From NCBI RefSeq assembly GCF_025753855.1, contig NZ_JAOWPT010000005.1, forward strand, positions 310,001 through 374,000: a stretch of DNA of 64,000 bases. Reading direction: 5' to 3'. Positions within the stretch are counted from its first letter, which is position 1. Each line of letters opens with the position of its first letter. The notes beneath the pieces were generated by a model. It saw nothing but the letters and a program-made list of their open reading frames with translations. It was not told the DNA's origin and ran no database searches. Source of the stretch: Mesorhizobium sp. ZC-5 (lineage in GTDB: Bacteria > Pseudomonadota > Alphaproteobacteria > Rhizobiales > Rhizobiaceae). Shown one piece after another: positions 21,962 to 31,308 of this stretch. The translations under genes were made by a program, and so were the position numbers.

Positions 21962-23494
21962 ATGCGCCGCATGCAGGGAGCGCGCTTTGCCTTTGGTCCG
22001 TTCGTGCTTGATCCGGGTGCCGGGGTGCTCCTCCGGAACGACGATCCCGTTGCAGTTGGCCACCGCGGGCTGAAGCTGCTTGCGGCGCTCGTCGAACGGC
22101 CGGGCGAAATCCTTGCCAAGGCCGAGTTGATGGACGCAGCATGGCCGGGCAGGGCGATCGAGGAGGGCAATCTCACCGTCCAGATCGCGCAGCTCAGAAA
22201 GCTGCTTGGTCCGGCCGGCGATGGCGAAGAGGGGGGCGGTGAATGGATCGCCACGGTTCCACGCGTCGGCTACCGCTTCTCAGGCGCCGTCGAACAGCTC
22301 GATGGCGCGAAGCGAAAAAGACCTTTGCCGCTGCCCGACAAACCATCGATAGCCGTACTGCCCTTCGTCAATGTCGGCAACGATCCCGAGCAGGACGCCT
22401 TCGCGGACGGGTTGACCGAGGACCTCATCACCGACCTGTCAAGAAACTCCGGCCTGTTCGTCATCGCGCGCAACTCGGCCTTCGCCTACAAGGGCAGGGC
22501 GATGAATGTGCGTGAAATCGCCGAGGAGCTTGGCGTGCGCTACCTGCTGGAGGGCAGCGCACGGCGCGCTGCAGGACGCGTGCGCATCAATGCACAACTG
22601 GTCGACGCGGTGAATGGCGACCACTTGTGGGCGGAACGCTTCGACCGCGGGCTGGACGATATATTTGCCGTCCAGGACGAGGTGACGACCAGGATCGTCG
22701 AGGCGTTGCTCGGCCGGCTCACCGCACCGCCGCCGCGCAATCGGCCCAAGAATCTCGAGGCCTACGATCTCTGCGTGCGGGCGCGCAGGCTGATGGATGA
22801 CACGCCACAGGCGGCGCGGGAAGCGCATCTGATGCTGACGCGCGCGATCGCGCGCGATCCGGAATATGCCGAAGCCTACCGCTGGCTTGCCATGAACCAC
22901 TGGATGGGATGGGTGCATTCCGGCGGACCGACCGAAGCCGACCGCAGCGTTGCCCTGGAGCTGGCGCGCAAAGCTGTCGCGATCGATCCCAACGATGCCG
23001 GCTGCCGGTGGGTCCTGGCTTACCTGCTGGCCTATGAGCGCAGCTTCGCTTTAGCCGATGTGGAATTCGAGCACGCGATCGAACTCGACCCGAACGAGGC
23101 CGACGCCTGGGCGGCATTGTCCGACATCGCGGTCCTGGCCGGGCGGATCGAGGAAGGCCTTGAGCATATCGCGAAGGCGTTCCGGTTGAACCCGTTTCCG
23201 GCAAGCTGGTACTATCTGGCGCTCGGCCAGGCGCAATATGCGCATCGAGAATACGAAGCCGCCATCGAGACGCTGCGCAGGGACGAGACCTATCGGACAA
23301 GCTCACGCCGTTTCCTGGCTGCAAGCCTGGCTCAACTCGGCCGGCTCGAAGAAGCGCGCGCCGAGGTCGAACTGTTCCTCGTCGGCAACCCGGATTTCAC
23401 GATACGCCACTGGGCCACGACGGAGCCATTCCGCGATGCAACGACGCTTGAGCATTTCGTTGATGGTTTTCGCAAGGCCAGACTGCCGGAGTAA
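21962..23494 (+). CDS. CadC-like transcriptional regulator with TPR repeats
   Basis: 510 residues. An OmpR/CadC-type winged helix occupies about residues 5-105 (FGPFVLDPGAGVLLRND, VGHRGLKLLAALVERPGE, VRLGYRF-like VPRVGYRFSG). Next is the beta-rich SIAVLPFVNVGNDPEQDAFADGLTEDLI domain common to adenylate-cyclase-linked TPR proteins, then TPR units (AYRWLAMNHW, AWAALSDIAVLAGRIEEGLEHIAKAF and others). No membrane helix is evident between the first two parts, so it may be cytosolic. It is divergent from the MBL gene, and a role in controlling that unit is only a guess from position. Confidence 0.85.
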   Translation: MRRMQGARFAFGPFVLDPGAGVLLRNDDPVAVGHRGLKLLAALVERPGEILAKAELMDAAWPGRAIEEGNLTVQIAQLRKLLGPAGDGEEGGGEWIATVPRVGYRFSGAVEQLDGAKRKRPLPLPDKPSIAVLPFVNVGNDPEQDAFADGLTEDLITDLSRNSGLFVIARNSAFAYKGRAMNVREIAEELGVRYLLEGSARRAAGRVRINAQLVDAVNGDHLWAERFDRGLDDIFAVQDEVTTRIVEALLGRLTAPPPRNRPKNLEAYDLCVRARRLMDDTPQAAREAHLMLTRAIARDPEYAEAYRWLAMNHWMGWVHSGGPTEADRSVALELARKAVAIDPNDAGCRWVLAYLLAYERSFALADVEFEHAIELDPNEADAWAALSDIAVLAGRIEEGLEHIAKAFRLNPFPASWYYLALGQAQYAHREYEAAIETLRRDETYRTSSRRFLAASLAQLGRLEEARAEVELFLVGNPDFTIRHWATTEPFRDATTLEHFVDGFRKARLPE

Positions 23495-23624
23495 GGCGCC
23501 GACGGCAATTGAGGCGACACACACAAAAGTCGCATAAGATAGATTATGGAACTGAAGTGCGTGTGGAAATGCGGGAAATCCTGGGGCTTTCGTGTTCCGT
23601 CCCGCGTCGAAGATGATGCTGCCC

Positions 23625-24095
23625 TCACGCCGACAGCGGCACTGCCTTAGCTTTCGCTGCCTGTATCAATGACGCAGGCTCTGCCGAAAATACCGCGTCA
23701 TGCGCGCCAGCGGCAGCCCAGACTATGTCGAAGCGCAGCAGCGTCTCGTCGGCGAATGCGGGAATGTCGATCAGATGGCCGATCGGCGCGACGCCGCCGA
23801 TGGCGAAGCCGGTCTCGTCGCGGATGTGGCGCGGATCGGCACGCTTCAGCGTTTCGCCGGCCAGGTCCGCAGCCTTGGCCAGATCGAGTTGGTTGGTGCC
23901 GGAAACCAGGAACAGGAACAGCCTGCCGCTGGATTCTCCCTGGAAAATCAGCGATTTGATGATCTGCGCTACCGTGCAGCCGCACTGAACTGCTGCTTCC
24001 TCGGCGGTTCGTGTCGATCCACCCATGCGCCGAATTTCGATGCCGAGCCCGGCGCTGGCCGCTGCCTGTTGTACGCGATCAATGCTGCCAGCCAT
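23625..24095 (-). CDS. YbaK/EbsC-type aminoacyl-tRNA deacylase
   Basis: 156 residues of the YbaK/ProX fold: an ECTVAQIIKSLIF-like segment (CGCTVAQIIKSLIF), LVSGTNQLDLAKAADLAG, then TGFAIGGVAPIGH, which is the TGY-GGxxPxG signature. Such proteins hydrolyse mischarged Cys- or Pro-tRNA in trans. The gene lies 15 bases after the PhnP-like gene, in the same run, at the 3' end of the metG operon. Confidence 0.87.
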   Translation of the reverse strand: MAGSIDRVQQAAASAGLGIEIRRMGGSTRTAEEAAVQCGCTVAQIIKSLIFQGESSGRLFLFLVSGTNQLDLAKAADLAGETLKRADPRHIRDETGFAIGGVAPIGHLIDIPAFADETLLRFDIVWAAAGAHDAVFSAEPASLIQAAKAKAVPLSA

Positions 24096-24110
24096 GAAGT
24101 TTCTCGTCCA

Positions 24111-24929
24111 TCATACTGATTTAAAAGGAATTTCTATGGTCATGCCGTCGTAGCCCGGTTCAACATGGTCCGGCGTCTCTTTCATCACCGTCTCGTAATC
24201 CAGCGGCACGTGCATGTGGGTCAGTATGGCGCGTTTCGGCTTCAGCCTGTCGATCCATTCCAGCGCCTGGGCGAGCGAGATGTGGCTCGGATGCGTGCGA
24301 TATTGCAGCGCGTCGATGATCAGCACATCGAGATCGGCGAGCCGCTCGACGGTTGCCGAAGGGAAGTCGCTGATGTCGGGGCAGTAGGCCAGGCCGCCGA
24401 TGCGAAAGCCGAGCGAGATGATGTCGCCATGGATCTGCGGCAAGGGCTCGAAGGTGAGGGCACCCCCCTCTCCTTTTATCACCACCGATGCGGCGTGCTC
24501 GATGACATTGGCGCGCAGGATCGGTGGATAGGAACTGCCAGGCGGCGTCTCGAAACAGTAGCCGAAGGCTTCCTGGAGACGTTCCAGGGTCGGCTTGTCG
24601 GCAAAAATGTCCATCAGCCGACGCTGCTCGATGACATAGCCGCGCAGATCGTCGATGCCATGAATATGGTCGGCGTGCGGATGCGTGTAGATCGCCGCAT
24701 CGAGACGCGTCACCTCGGCCCTGAGCATCTGTTCACGAAAATCCGGTCCGGTGTCGATGACGACCCGCGTTACGGCGCCGTCACCGGCGATGCGTTCGGC
24801 CATGGCGGCGGCGCGTGTGCGCCGGTTCTTCGGATTGGCGGGATCGCAATTGCCCCAGTCGCCGGTGATGCGCGGCGTGCCTGGCGATGAGCCACAGCCG
24901 AGCAGAGTGAAGCGAAGCCGGTCGGCCAC
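24111..24929 (-). CDS. PhnP-like metallo-beta-lactamase fold hydrolase
   Basis: 272 residues. It has TLLGCGSSPGTPR near the start, then THPHADHIHGIDDLR (HxHxDH), GYCPD-like AYCPDIS, and LTHMHVPLDY near the end. This pattern is the MBL subfamily related to PhnP and RNase Z that sits beside tatD in alphaproteobacteria. Phosphodiesterase activity is a family inference. It starts 3 bases after the tatD stop, so it is in the same operon. Cytosolic. Confidence 0.87.
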   Translation of the reverse strand: MADRLRFTLLGCGSSPGTPRITGDWGNCDPANPKNRRTRAAAMAERIAGDGAVTRVVIDTGPDFREQMLRAEVTRLDAAIYTHPHADHIHGIDDLRGYVIEQRRLMDIFADKPTLERLQEAFGYCFETPPGSSYPPILRANVIEHAASVVIKGEGGALTFEPLPQIHGDIISLGFRIGGLAYCPDISDFPSATVERLADLDVLIIDALQYRTHPSHISLAQALEWIDRLKPKRAILTHMHVPLDYETVMKETPDHVEPGYDGMTIEIPFKSV

Positions 24930-24932
24930 CGG

Positions 24933-25727
24933 TCAACCGCTCCGGCCGTTGGGGCGCGGCATCTTCCTGAACAGCCGGAAAAAATTGTCGGTGGTGATGG
25001 CCGAGAGTTCGCCAGCCTCGACGCCGATCGTCTCGGCGAGCACCATGGCGGTATAGGCGACATAGGCCGGTTCGTTGCGCTTGCCGCGGAACGGCTGCGG
25101 CGCGAGATAAGGCGCGTCGGTCTCGACCAGAAGACGATCGCGCGGCACGTTCCTTGCGATCTTGCGCAATTCGTCCGATTTCTTGAAGGTCAGGATGCCG
25201 GAGAAGGATACGTAGCCGCCAAGCTTCACGCCGGTTTCCGCCAAGCCGCGGCCGGACGAAAAGCAATGCAGGATGAAGGGGAAGGCCCCCTTCCCCGTTT
25301 CGTCTTCCAGAATCGCCGCCATGTCGGCGTCGGCGTCGCGCGAATGGATGACGAGCGGCAGCCCGGTTTCGCGCGCGGCCGCGATGTGACGGCGAAAACC
25401 CGTCGCCTGCGCATCGCGCGGCGCACGGTCGTAGAAATAATCGAGACCCGCTTCGCCGATCGCCACCACCTTGGGATGCTGCGAAAGATGGACCAGTTCC
25501 TCGGTCGTGACGTCTGTTTCTTCGGCGGCGTTGTGCGGATGCGTACCGACCGAACAATAGACTTCTGCATGGCTCTCGGCGATTTCAAGGATCGACGGGA
25601 AGCGCTTCACCCGGGTCGAGATGGTGACCATACGGCGGACGCCCGCGGCGACGGCGCGGGCAACCACCGCGTCGCGCTCATCCGAAAAATCTGGAAAGTC
25701 CAGGTGGCAGTGACTGTCGACAAGCAT
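24933..25727 (-). CDS. tatD: TatD-family metal-dependent hydrolase
   Basis: 264 residues of the amidohydrolase-like TIM barrel. Motifs are DSHCHLDF at the start, GTHPHNA, IGEAGLDYFY, LPLVIHSRDAD, and ETDAPYLAP near the end, all metal ligands in the family. TatD proteins are 3'-5' DNA exonucleases or phosphoesterases. It lies 15 bases after metG and 3 before the PhnP-like gene. The metG-tatD-MBL order is widespread in alphaproteobacteria. Confidence 0.93.
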   Translation of the reverse strand: MLVDSHCHLDFPDFSDERDAVVARAVAAGVRRMVTISTRVKRFPSILEIAESHAEVYCSVGTHPHNAAEETDVTTEELVHLSQHPKVVAIGEAGLDYFYDRAPRDAQATGFRRHIAAARETGLPLVIHSRDADADMAAILEDETGKGAFPFILHCFSSGRGLAETGVKLGGYVSFSGILTFKKSDELRKIARNVPRDRLLVETDAPYLAPQPFRGKRNEPAYVAYTAMVLAETIGVEAGELSAITTDNFFRLFRKMPRPNGRSG

Positions 25728-25742
25728 TGTTTCGAAGCGAGC

Positions 25743-27290
25743 CTATGCCTGTTCCGCCGGCTCGACATAGCGCGGGAATACCGGCGCCGGCACCGGCAGC
25801 GGCGTGCCGGAGCGCAGCGCGTGCGCTGCGTCGAGATGTGCGAAGTCGCGGCTGTCCCTGGCGACCGCCAGCAGATCGAGCAGCTTCGCCGCCGAGCCCG
25901 GAATATAGGGCTGGCAGAGGATGGCGACGCGCCGGATCGTTTCCGCAGTGGCGTAGAGCACGGCCTCCATGCGTGCCGGATCGGTCTTTTTCAGTGCCCA
26001 CGGTTCCTGGCCGGCGAAATAACGGTTGGCCTCGGCCACGACGCCGAAGATCGCCGCCAGCGCGTGATGGATGCCCTGCTCAGCCATTGCCTTGCGGGCC
26101 GCCGGAAGTGCTGCGCTCGCCTGATCGAGAATGGCGCGGTCGGCATCCGTTTCCGCCCCGCGCTGCGGCACCACGCCGTTGCAGTTCTTGGCGATCATCG
26201 ACAGCGAGCGCTGCGCCAGATTGCCGAGATCGTTGGCGAGATCGGCATTGGTGCGGTTGACGATCGCATCGTGGCTGTAGCTGCCGTCCTGGCCGAACGG
26301 CACTTCCCGCAGGAAGAAATAGCGTACCTGGTCGAGCCCGTAAGCTTCGATCAAGGCGAAGGGATCGACGACGTTGCCGACCGACTTCGACATTTTTTCA
26401 CCGCGGTTGAACAGGAAGCCGTGCGCGAAAACCCGCTTGGGCAGCTCGATGCCGGCCGACAGCAGGAACGCCGGCCAGTAGACGGCGTGGAAGCGCAAAA
26501 TATCCTTGCCGATGATGTGCGTCGCCGGCCAGAAATCCCACTTGTCGCCGCTCGTATCCGGAAAACCGGCCGCGGTGATGTAGTTGGTCAGCGCATCGAC
26601 CCAGACATACATGACGTGCTTGTCGTCACCCGGCACCGGTACGCCCCAGTTGAAGGTGGTACGCGAGATCGACAGATCCTTCAGGCCGGATTTGACGAAG
26701 CTGATCACCTCGTTGCGGCGTTCGCTTGGCTCTACGAATCCGGGATTGGCTTCGTAGAGCGCCAGAAGCTTGTCCTGGTAGGCCGAGAGCCGGAAGAAAT
26801 AGGTTTCTTCCTCGTTCCATTCGACCGGCGAGCCGAGCGGCTCGCGGCGCACGCCGTCCTCGCCGACAGTGGTTTCCTTCTCGTCGAAATAGGCCTCTTG
26901 GCGCACCGAGTACCAGCCGCTGTAGCGGTCGAGATAGATATCGCCATTGGCCGCCATGCGCTTCCAGATCGCCTGGCAGGCCTTGTAGTGCCGTTCTTCG
27001 GTTGTACGGATGAACTCGTCATTGGAACTGCCGACGGCCTCCTCCATCGCGCGGAAGATCGCCGAATTGCGGTCGGCCAGCTCAAGTGGAGTAACGCCCT
27101 CCTGGTCTGCCGTCTGCTGCATCTTCAACCCGTGCTCGTCGGTACCGGACAGGAAGAAGACGTCCTTGCCCTCAAGCCGCTGGAATCGCGCCAGCGCGTC
27201 GGTCGCGATCACATTGTAAGCGTGGCCGATATGGGGCTTGCCGTTCGGGTAGAAGATCGGCGTGGTGATGAAGAATTTTTCGCGTGACAT
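25743..27290 (-). CDS. metG: Methionyl-tRNA synthetase, short form
   Basis: 515 residues. Class Ia motifs: HIGH at 20-23 in [10 protein letters not shown], and KMSKS in [10 protein letters not shown] near residue 300. The middle region lacks the CxxC zinc knuckles, and there is no C-terminal EMAP or dimerisation domain, as expected for the short alphaproteobacterial form. It charges initiator and elongator tRNA(Met). The ATG at 27290 has no strong ribosome site, but the protein begins exactly where homologues do. First gene of a metG-tatD-MBL-ybaK run. Confidence 0.97.
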   Translation of the reverse strand: MSREKFFITTPIFYPNGKPHIGHAYNVIATDALARFQRLEGKDVFFLSGTDEHGLKMQQTADQEGVTPLELADRNSAIFRAMEEAVGSSNDEFIRTTEERHYKACQAIWKRMAANGDIYLDRYSGWYSVRQEAYFDEKETTVGEDGVRREPLGSPVEWNEEETYFFRLSAYQDKLLALYEANPGFVEPSERRNEVISFVKSGLKDLSISRTTFNWGVPVPGDDKHVMYVWVDALTNYITAAGFPDTSGDKWDFWPATHIIGKDILRFHAVYWPAFLLSAGIELPKRVFAHGFLFNRGEKMSKSVGNVVDPFALIEAYGLDQVRYFFLREVPFGQDGSYSHDAIVNRTNADLANDLGNLAQRSLSMIAKNCNGVVPQRGAETDADRAILDQASAALPAARKAMAEQGIHHALAAIFGVVAEANRYFAGQEPWALKKTDPARMEAVLYATAETIRRVAILCQPYIPGSAAKLLDLLAVARDSRDFAHLDAAHALRSGTPLPVPAPVFPRYVEPAEQA

Positions 27291-27602
27291 GAATGAAGCC
27301 GGTTGAAGATCGTCGCAAGCCGCCGGAGATAGCGCATCGGGCCGGCGATTGCCATCCCGAACAAATGGTGGCGGGCTGGCGAAGGCGGAGGGGTTATTCG
27401 CCGCCTGAGGGGCGATACGACGGACTGCGTGCCCTATCCAACACATGTCGGTCAAATAGCCAGAAAATATCCTGAACTTTTTTGTCGGAATCGCATCCGG
27501 CCGTTCGTCTATGGATTAAGGCGGGGCAACCCAGCAGCCCGAAGACCGTTACAGATGACGGGAACAGGCCGGAAAATCCGGCTTCAAACGAAAGGACGAG
27601 CA
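27291..27602. other. Divergent intergenic region between metG and the VOC gene
   Basis: This 312-base gap must contain the promoter of metG, whose usual upstream neighbour holB is cut off by the VOC gene, and the promoter of that VOC gene. A possible ECF-type promoter is listed separately. I see no further gene, tRNA or clear hairpin. Confidence 0.6.
27483..27509 (+). promoter_or_regulatory. Possible ECF-sigma promoter for the VOC gene
   Basis: TGTCGG at 27483-27488 and CGTC at 27506-27509, with a 17-base spacing, lie about 95 bases before the VOC start. The pair resembles promoters read by ECF sigma factors that control VOC/DGPF-type genes in actinobacteria and rhizobia. No sigma gene lies nearby. 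This is a pattern-based inference. Confidence 0.3.
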
Positions 27603-28085
27603 ATGGCGAAGATTGCCAAGAACACGATCTGCCTGTGGTACGACAAGGACGCCGAGGAAGCCGCGCGCTTCTACGCCGAAGTTTTTCCGAACAGTTCAGT
27701 CGGCTCGGTGTTCCGCGCGCCAGGCGACTACCCCGACGGTAAGCAGGGCGACGTGCTGACGGTGGATTTCACGGTCTGCGGCATCCCCTGTGTTGGTCTC
27801 AACGGCGGACCCCACTTCAAACAGAGCGAAGCCTTCTCCTTCATGATCTCCACGGAAGACCAGGAGGAGACCGACCGCTACTGGAACGCCATCGTCAACA
27901 ATGGCGGCAAGGAGAGCGAGTGCGGCTGGTGCAAGGACAAATGGGGCGTGTCCTGGCAGATTACGCCGCGGGTCCTTATGGAGGCGATGGCGGCCGGCGG
28001 CGCCGAGGCCAAGCGCGCCTTCGACGCAATGATGAAGATGCAGAAGATCGACGTCGCCAAGATCGAGGCGGCACGGCGCGGCTGA
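27603..28085 (+). CDS. VOC-family (PhnB-like) protein
   Basis: 160 residues from the ATG at 27603, with AAAGGACGAG upstream. The motif KNTICLWYDKDAEEAARFYAEVFPNS is typical of the PhnB or 3-demethylubiquinone-methyltransferase-like VOC group. It continues with FMISTEDQEETDRYWNAI and CGWCKDKWGVSWQITPR. Function is unknown. These are glyoxalase-fold proteins often under ECF sigma control. It is on the + strand in an otherwise - strand housekeeping string, between holB and metG. Confidence 0.9.
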   Translation: MAKIAKNTICLWYDKDAEEAARFYAEVFPNSSVGSVFRAPGDYPDGKQGDVLTVDFTVCGIPCVGLNGGPHFKQSEAFSFMISTEDQEETDRYWNAIVNNGGKESECGWCKDKWGVSWQITPRVLMEAMAAGGAEAKRAFDAMMKMQKIDVAKIEAARRG

Positions 28086-28093
28086 CGCGAGCG

Positions 28094-28118
28094 CGTCCAG
28101 CGGCGGACTAGCTGGACG
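28094..28118 (+). terminator. Hairpin after the VOC gene
   Basis: CGTCCAGC at 28094-28101 pairs exactly with GCTGGACG at 28111-28118 around a 9-base loop, starting 9 bases after the VOC stop. Only a TT follows, so it is a weak intrinsic terminator at best. Confidence 0.4.
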
Positions 28119-28174
28119 TTGCATCAGCGCCTTGCCTGGCAAGCGGCGCTACCGGCGTGTTTGCCGGTTGCGGC

Positions 28175-28200
28175 GGGCGCTGGCCGAGAACCCAGCGCCC
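28175..28200 (-). terminator. Hairpin after holB
   Basis: A 9-bp perfect stem (28175-28183 with 28192-28200) around an 8-base loop lies just past the holB stop, in the convergent gap between VOC and holB. No T-run follows on the - strand, so termination by it is uncertain. Confidence 0.35.
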
Positions 28201-28211
28201 GATCTTAACCC

Positions 28212-29264
28212 CTACCCGCGCATCGCCGCATTGAGCGCGTGGATGACGCCCAGCACATGCTGTTTCTTGTCGAGATTGTAGGTCTCGGCGTCGTCGATGG
28301 TCTTCAGGGCGTTCTGCCAGAATTCCGAAAGCCGGCTGGCTTTTGCCATGTCGCCTGCCCGGGCCGCCTGGCTCGCGGCGTCGGTGACGATGTCCAGCAC
28401 ATGCCGGTTGAAGAGGCTGAACTGAATTGTCTGGTCGCGCGCTGCGACCGCGTCGGCGAGCCGATGCGCCTTGGCGATGTCCAGGGATCCCGCGGTCGCC
28501 AGCCGGTCGATCGCCTCGGAGATTTCGAGCCCGCCATATTGGGTGAGCAGGATGGCATTGCGCGGGCTGCCGCCGGCGCGGGCGGCGATCGCCGCCCTCT
28601 CCGATTCGGCATCCGGCAATCCGCTGTCGAAGCCCTGCAGGACGCCAAGCAGATCCTCGGCGCTCAGCGGCTGCAGCAGGATCGTCTGGCAGCGGGAGCG
28701 GATCGTCGGCAGCAGACCTCCGATCGAATGGGTGATCAGAATGAACAGAGTGCGTGAAGGCGGCTCTTCAAGGTTTTTCAATAACGCGTTGGCAGCATTG
28801 ATGTTCATGTCGTCGGCCGGGTCGACAATGACGACACGGTAACTGCCGTCGTGCGACGTCATTGACAGAAACTTGCTGACCTTGCGGATCTCGTCGACGG
28901 TCACCACCGACTTGAAAGACTTGGTCTTGTCGTTGACCGGGCGGGTCAGGTGCAGCACCGACGGATGGGCGCCGGTGGCGATCTGGCGCGACATCGACGA
29001 GGCAGGGTCCGGCTCCGCGAACTCGTCGGAGGCACTTGCGGCTGACGGGTGTTTCAGGAGGTGATGCGCGAGATGAAAGGCAAGTGTCGCCTTGCCGATG
29101 CCTTGCGGACCGGCGAACAGCAGCGCATGCGGCAGCTTGCCGGCCTTGTAGGCGCCCACCAGCATTCTTGCCGCTTGGGTATGACCTATGAGCCGCGGAT
29201 TTTCCGCAGGCTCGGGAATTCCTTCGATCGTATCGAACTGTTCGGGTGCGAGGCGTTCGAACAT
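28212..29264 (-). CDS. holB: DNA polymerase III delta' subunit
   Basis: 350 residues of the clamp-loader AAA+ fold. Opening PRLIGHTQAARMLVGAYKAG and Walker A GPQGIGKAT are present, then VVDPADDMNINAANALLKNLEEPP and the sensor-1 region LFILITHSIGGLLPTIRSRC. Delta' is part of the complex that loads the beta clamp. The start overlaps the tmk stop by one base (TAATG), so they are translationally coupled. The usual next gene metG is separated by the VOC gene. Confidence 0.95.
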   Translation of the reverse strand: MFERLAPEQFDTIEGIPEPAENPRLIGHTQAARMLVGAYKAGKLPHALLFAGPQGIGKATLAFHLAHHLLKHPSAASASDEFAEPDPASSMSRQIATGAHPSVLHLTRPVNDKTKSFKSVVTVDEIRKVSKFLSMTSHDGSYRVVIVDPADDMNINAANALLKNLEEPPSRTLFILITHSIGGLLPTIRSRCQTILLQPLSAEDLLGVLQGFDSGLPDAESERAAIAARAGGSPRNAILLTQYGGLEISEAIDRLATAGSLDIAKAHRLADAVAARDQTIQFSLFNRHVLDIVTDAASQAARAGDMAKASRLSEFWQNALKTIDDAETYNLDKKQHVLGVIHALNAAMRG

Positions 29265-29932
29265 TATTGGCCTGCCAGCGCCTTCGGCATCACGCCAGCC
29301 TTTTCGATGGCCGCGAACGCGGCTGCGGCGATCGCCTGCTCGACGCCAGCCGGGCTTGCCGCCGCGTCGACGACGACGCAGCGCTCTGGTTCGCTGCGGG
29401 CAATTGCCAGATAGGCCTCGCGCCGCCGCCGGTGGACGGCAAGCGTTTCCTTCTCATAGCGGTCGGGCGTGTCGAGACCGCGCCTGGCGGTCGCCCGGCG
29501 AAGTCCCTCGGCGGGATCGAGGTCGAGGATGAGCGTCAGGTCGGGCATCATGCCGTTGATCGCGACGCGCTCCAGCTCCGTCATGAAGGCAGCGTCGAGG
29601 TTGCCGGTGACGCCCTGATAGACGCGGGACGAATCGAGGAAGCGGTCGCACAGCACCACGGCGCCGCGCTCTACCGCCGGCCGGATGACCTGTTCGACAT
29701 GATCGGAGCGCGCGGCGGCAAACAGGATGGCTTCCATTTTTGGGCCGAACGGCTCTGCCGCACCCGACAGAAGCACGTGGCGCACCGCCTCGGCACCCGG
29801 CGAACCGCCGGGTTCGCGCGTCACCACGACGTCGAAATCACGGCCGCGCAGCTTGTTCGCCAGGCGGGCGATCTGGGTCGATTTTCCGGCCCCTTCCCCG
29901 CCTTCGAACGTTATGAAAAATCCGCGCGCCAA
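29264..29932 (-). CDS. tmk: Thymidylate kinase
   Basis: 222 residues from a TTG at 29932, which has GGGAAGG at the right spacing and gives the family's usual opening [18 protein letters not shown]. Another TTG at 29983 would add 17 residues and has no ribosome site. The P-loop is GGEGAGKST, the DR motif is LCDRFLDSS, and the lid region is [11 protein letters not shown]. It phosphorylates dTMP to dTDP. It overlaps holB by one base and follows dac by about 105 bases. Confidence 0.93.
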   Translation of the reverse strand: MARGFFITFEGGEGAGKSTQIARLANKLRGRDFDVVVTREPGGSPGAEAVRHVLLSGAAEPFGPKMEAILFAAARSDHVEQVIRPAVERGAVVLCDRFLDSSRVYQGVTGNLDAAFMTELERVAINGMMPDLTLILDLDPAEGLRRATARRGLDTPDRYEKETLAVHRRRREAYLAIARSEPERCVVVDAAASPAGVEQAIAAAAFAAIEKAGVMPKALAGQ

Positions 29933-30037
29933 ACCGGCCTTCCCGTGGCTGTTTCCCGTCTTCGCAGACCTGGAAGACGCCAATGTCTTATGCCGCGGAG
30001 CGGCAAAGGTCCATGCCGGATATATAGGGGTATCAGG

Positions 30038-31207
30038 CTAGCGCAGCCAGCCGACCAGCAATTCTCCGACGGCGTCCCATGCGCGCTGGTGCAGCGACCC
30101 GACGCCGACGCTTTCGGCCGCAAACAGCGGCGTTTCCTGGCTGAGCGTGTCGCCGATCCAGACCCGCAGGGTTCCGACCCTGGTCCCCTCCTCCACCGGC
30201 GCCGCCAAAGGGCCTTCATAGACGATGCGGGCGATAAGGCGGTCCTTGTTGGTGATCGGAATGAATATCGCCACCGGCCCCTTGGCTTTCAGCGGCACGC
30301 CCCCTCTGGCGCCGCCAAACACCTGCGCCTCGCCGACCACCTCGTTCTCGGCGAAGAGCTCCGACTTCTGGAAGGCACGGGCGCCCCATTCCAGCAACTT
30401 GCGCGCTTCCTCGGCACGCTCGCGTTCGCTGCTCATGCCGCTCATTGCGACAAAGACGCGATTGCCGCCGCGGGTGACGGAACCGACGATCGCATAGCCT
30501 GATTCTTCGGTAAAACCGGTCTTCATGCCGTCGGCGCCGATGTCCATGGTCAGCAGCGGGTTGCGGTTCCTCTGGGTGATCTTGTTCCAGGTGAAATCGC
30601 GCAGCCCGTAGAATTTGTAGAATTCCGGATATTCGCGCCAGATATGTTGTGCGAGCTGCACCAGTTCGCGCGCCGTCACCACCTGTCCTTCGGCCGGCAA
30701 TCCGGTGGAATTCTTGAACACCGACTGCGTCAGCCCGATCTCGCGGGCGCGTTCGGTCATCAGCGCCGCGAAATTTTCCTCCGAGCCGGCCATGCCTTCC
30801 GCGATGATAATGCAGCCGTCGTTGGCCGACTGGACGACCACGCCCTTGATCAGGTCTTCGAGGCGGATCGTCGACTTCAGCGCGGCGAACATGGTCGACC
30901 CGCCCGAACTGGCGCCGCCGGTTCGCCAGGCATTTTCGCTGACCTGGAATTTGTCTTCCAGCGTCAGCCGGCCGGCCTTGATCGCATTGAAGACGACTTC
31001 CATCGTCATCAGCTTGGCGAGCGACGCCGGCGGAATGGGTTTGTCGGGATCCTTCGAAAACAGGATCGTGCCGGTGTCGGCATCGATCATGAACGCCTGC
31101 CCGGCCTTGGTCTCGAACAACTGGGCCTGGGCGGGCGCAACCGCCAGCAGCATCGCCGCGAAAGCGAACAATCGACACAAACGGAAAAGGCTCAGGGTGG
31201 AGATCAC
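30038..31207 (-). CDS. dacC: D-alanyl-D-alanine carboxypeptidase (PBP5/DacC type)
   Basis: 389 residues starting at a GTG at 31207. A signal peptide (hydrophobic core AFAAMLLAVAP, ending AQAQ) exports it. The penicillin-binding motifs are SLAK at 62-65, SAN at 127-129 and KTG at 229-231. A beta-rich C-terminal domain ends in an amphipathic helix (DAVGELLVGWLR), as in membrane-anchored PBP5. It removes terminal D-Ala from peptidoglycan stem peptides. rlpA lies upstream and tmk-holB downstream, the standard rhizobial order. Confidence 0.93.
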   Translation of the reverse strand: MISTLSLFRLCRLFAFAAMLLAVAPAQAQLFETKAGQAFMIDADTGTILFSKDPDKPIPPASLAKLMTMEVVFNAIKAGRLTLEDKFQVSENAWRTGGASSGGSTMFAALKSTIRLEDLIKGVVVQSANDGCIIIAEGMAGSEENFAALMTERAREIGLTQSVFKNSTGLPAEGQVVTARELVQLAQHIWREYPEFYKFYGLRDFTWNKITQRNRNPLLTMDIGADGMKTGFTEESGYAIVGSVTRGGNRVFVAMSGMSSERERAEEARKLLEWGARAFQKSELFAENEVVGEAQVFGGARGGVPLKAKGPVAIFIPITNKDRLIARIVYEGPLAAPVEEGTRVGTLRVWIGDTLSQETPLFAAESVGVGSLHQRAWDAVGELLVGWLR

Positions 31208-31308
31208 TGCCCGCTCGATTCACGCACCGGAGAGGCCAGGCTGGCAGCATGAAACCGGGGGGAGCAACAAGCCGCGCAGCGGAATGGATGCCGGACCACG
31301 AGCGACGA

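Noticed and set aside
25266-27287. A 673-codon open frame on the + strand opposite metG and tatD
   Set aside because: Its sequence is the reverse of codon patterns from metG and tatD, crosses gene borders and has no motif.
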